From NCBI GenBank assembly GCA_023384095.1, contig JAHDXT010000015.1, positions 27,556 through 91,555 on the forward strand: DNA of 64,000 nucleotides, read 5' to 3'. This stretch comes from Hyphomicrobiaceae bacterium (GTDB lineage: Bacteria; Pseudomonadota; Alphaproteobacteria; Rhizobiales; Hyphomicrobiaceae). The position numbers and the translations under genes were made by a program. Positions within the stretch are counted from its first letter, which is position 1, and the number at the start of each line of letters is the position of its first letter. This document shows, in pieces, positions 63,768 to 64,000 of this stretch. A model generated the notes under the pieces. It made no database searches. It was not told the origin of the DNA and was given only the letters and a program-made list of their open reading frames with translations.

Positions 63768-64000
63768 GGGACGCAGCCTCGCCGGCAGCCATGATCCGCC
63801 GCAGCAACCGCCGCACTCCGCTGCACGGCCCGCGGGTCCCGCCGGTCCGGCCGCCCGGGCCATTCAGAGCCACGCCCATCCTCCATCGTTTCTGCAGGGG
63901 GGCCGCGGCCCAGCACCCCGACACCTCTTCCCGACCGATGCCGCAGGCAGGGGAATCGGGTGAACGCTACGTGCGCGTGATCAGGCTCACCAAGTAATCG
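63768..64000. other. Window-end intergenic stretch
   Basis: After the LAB_N stop, no convincing gene is seen. A 68-residue Arg/Pro-rich ORF at 63791-63997 has no typical composition or RBS. A longer gene may start beyond the window. Confidence 0.4.

Noticed and set aside
63791..63997. 68-residue Arg/Pro-rich ORF at the window end
   Set aside because: No RBS, atypical composition and no recognisable feature.

Overview
The window is a high-GC (roughly two-thirds G+C), densely coded stretch of a bacterial chromosome. It most likely comes from an alphaproteobacterium of the Hyphomicrobiales (Rhizobiales) type. Supporting signs are the def-fmt-truA neighbourhood, ispE beside a TPR protein, an OpgC-type glucan modifier, the heterotetrameric sarcosine oxidase operon, the lipid-A-type GT2/LAB_N/GT39 trio, typical alphaproteobacterial palindromic repeats (CGTCATTCCCGC type), and a candidate alpha-r8-type small RNA. 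No rRNA, tRNA, CRISPR array, prophage or transposase gene was seen.

Layout. 1-5.1 kb: soxB-soxD-soxA-soxG (sarcosine oxidase, minus strand, soxG cut by the window edge). 5.3-12.9 kb: a molybdate/tungstate island with a DNA-binding/ligand-binding regulator, tupBCA, a ModA-like binding protein, a small Mop protein and a FecBCD-type (MolABC-like) transporter. 12.9-15.4 kb: GNAT, universal stress protein, and a rhodanese under a two-cysteine ArsR (BigR/SqrR-like) repressor. 15.4-18.4 kb: haloacid dehalogenase, cupin, 3-hydroxyisobutyrate dehydrogenase and enoyl-CoA hydratase family genes. 18.6-20.7 kb: TctBA without TctC. 20.8-25.5 kb: an unknown 535-residue protein, ispE and a TPR protein. 25.7-30 kb: threonine dehydratase family, OpgC, SGNH hydrolase and M20 amidohydrolase. 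30.2-36.2 kb: a five-gene peptide/oligopeptide ABC operon into which a four-helix-bundle gene with heptad-repeat borders has been inserted. 36.3-41 kb: exported protein, MgtC, DMT exporter, GCS2 ligase and PobA.

41.1-47.0 kb is the most unusual region. It looks like a RiPP locus: two tiny precursor peptides carry the lasso-type leader signature Y-x-x-P-x-L...T-A; there is a PqqD-like recognition protein (B1), a transglutaminase-like leader peptidase (B2), an HprK-like kinase and a nucleotidyltransferase. A translationally coupled acyl-adenylate ligase, GNAT acyltransferase and acyl carrier protein sit between the two precursors. The lasso cyclase (asparagine-synthetase-like C protein) is absent from the window, and the predicted cores are too short or lack a ring-forming acidic residue, so this is probably not a lasso peptide. 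An acylated and/or phosphorylated short peptide is the working hypothesis.

47-64 kb: agmatinase family protein, TRAP transporter DctQM without DctP, the candidate small RNA with a strong terminator, pcaB, truA, an exported protein, fmt, def, a RimK-type fusion with a gutted ATP-grasp domain, a glycosyltransferase, small exported and fragmentary genes, a polymer-forming membrane protein, a 3-hydroxybutyrate dehydrogenase, and divergent envelope-lipid glycosyltransferases with 28-bp tandem repeats between them.
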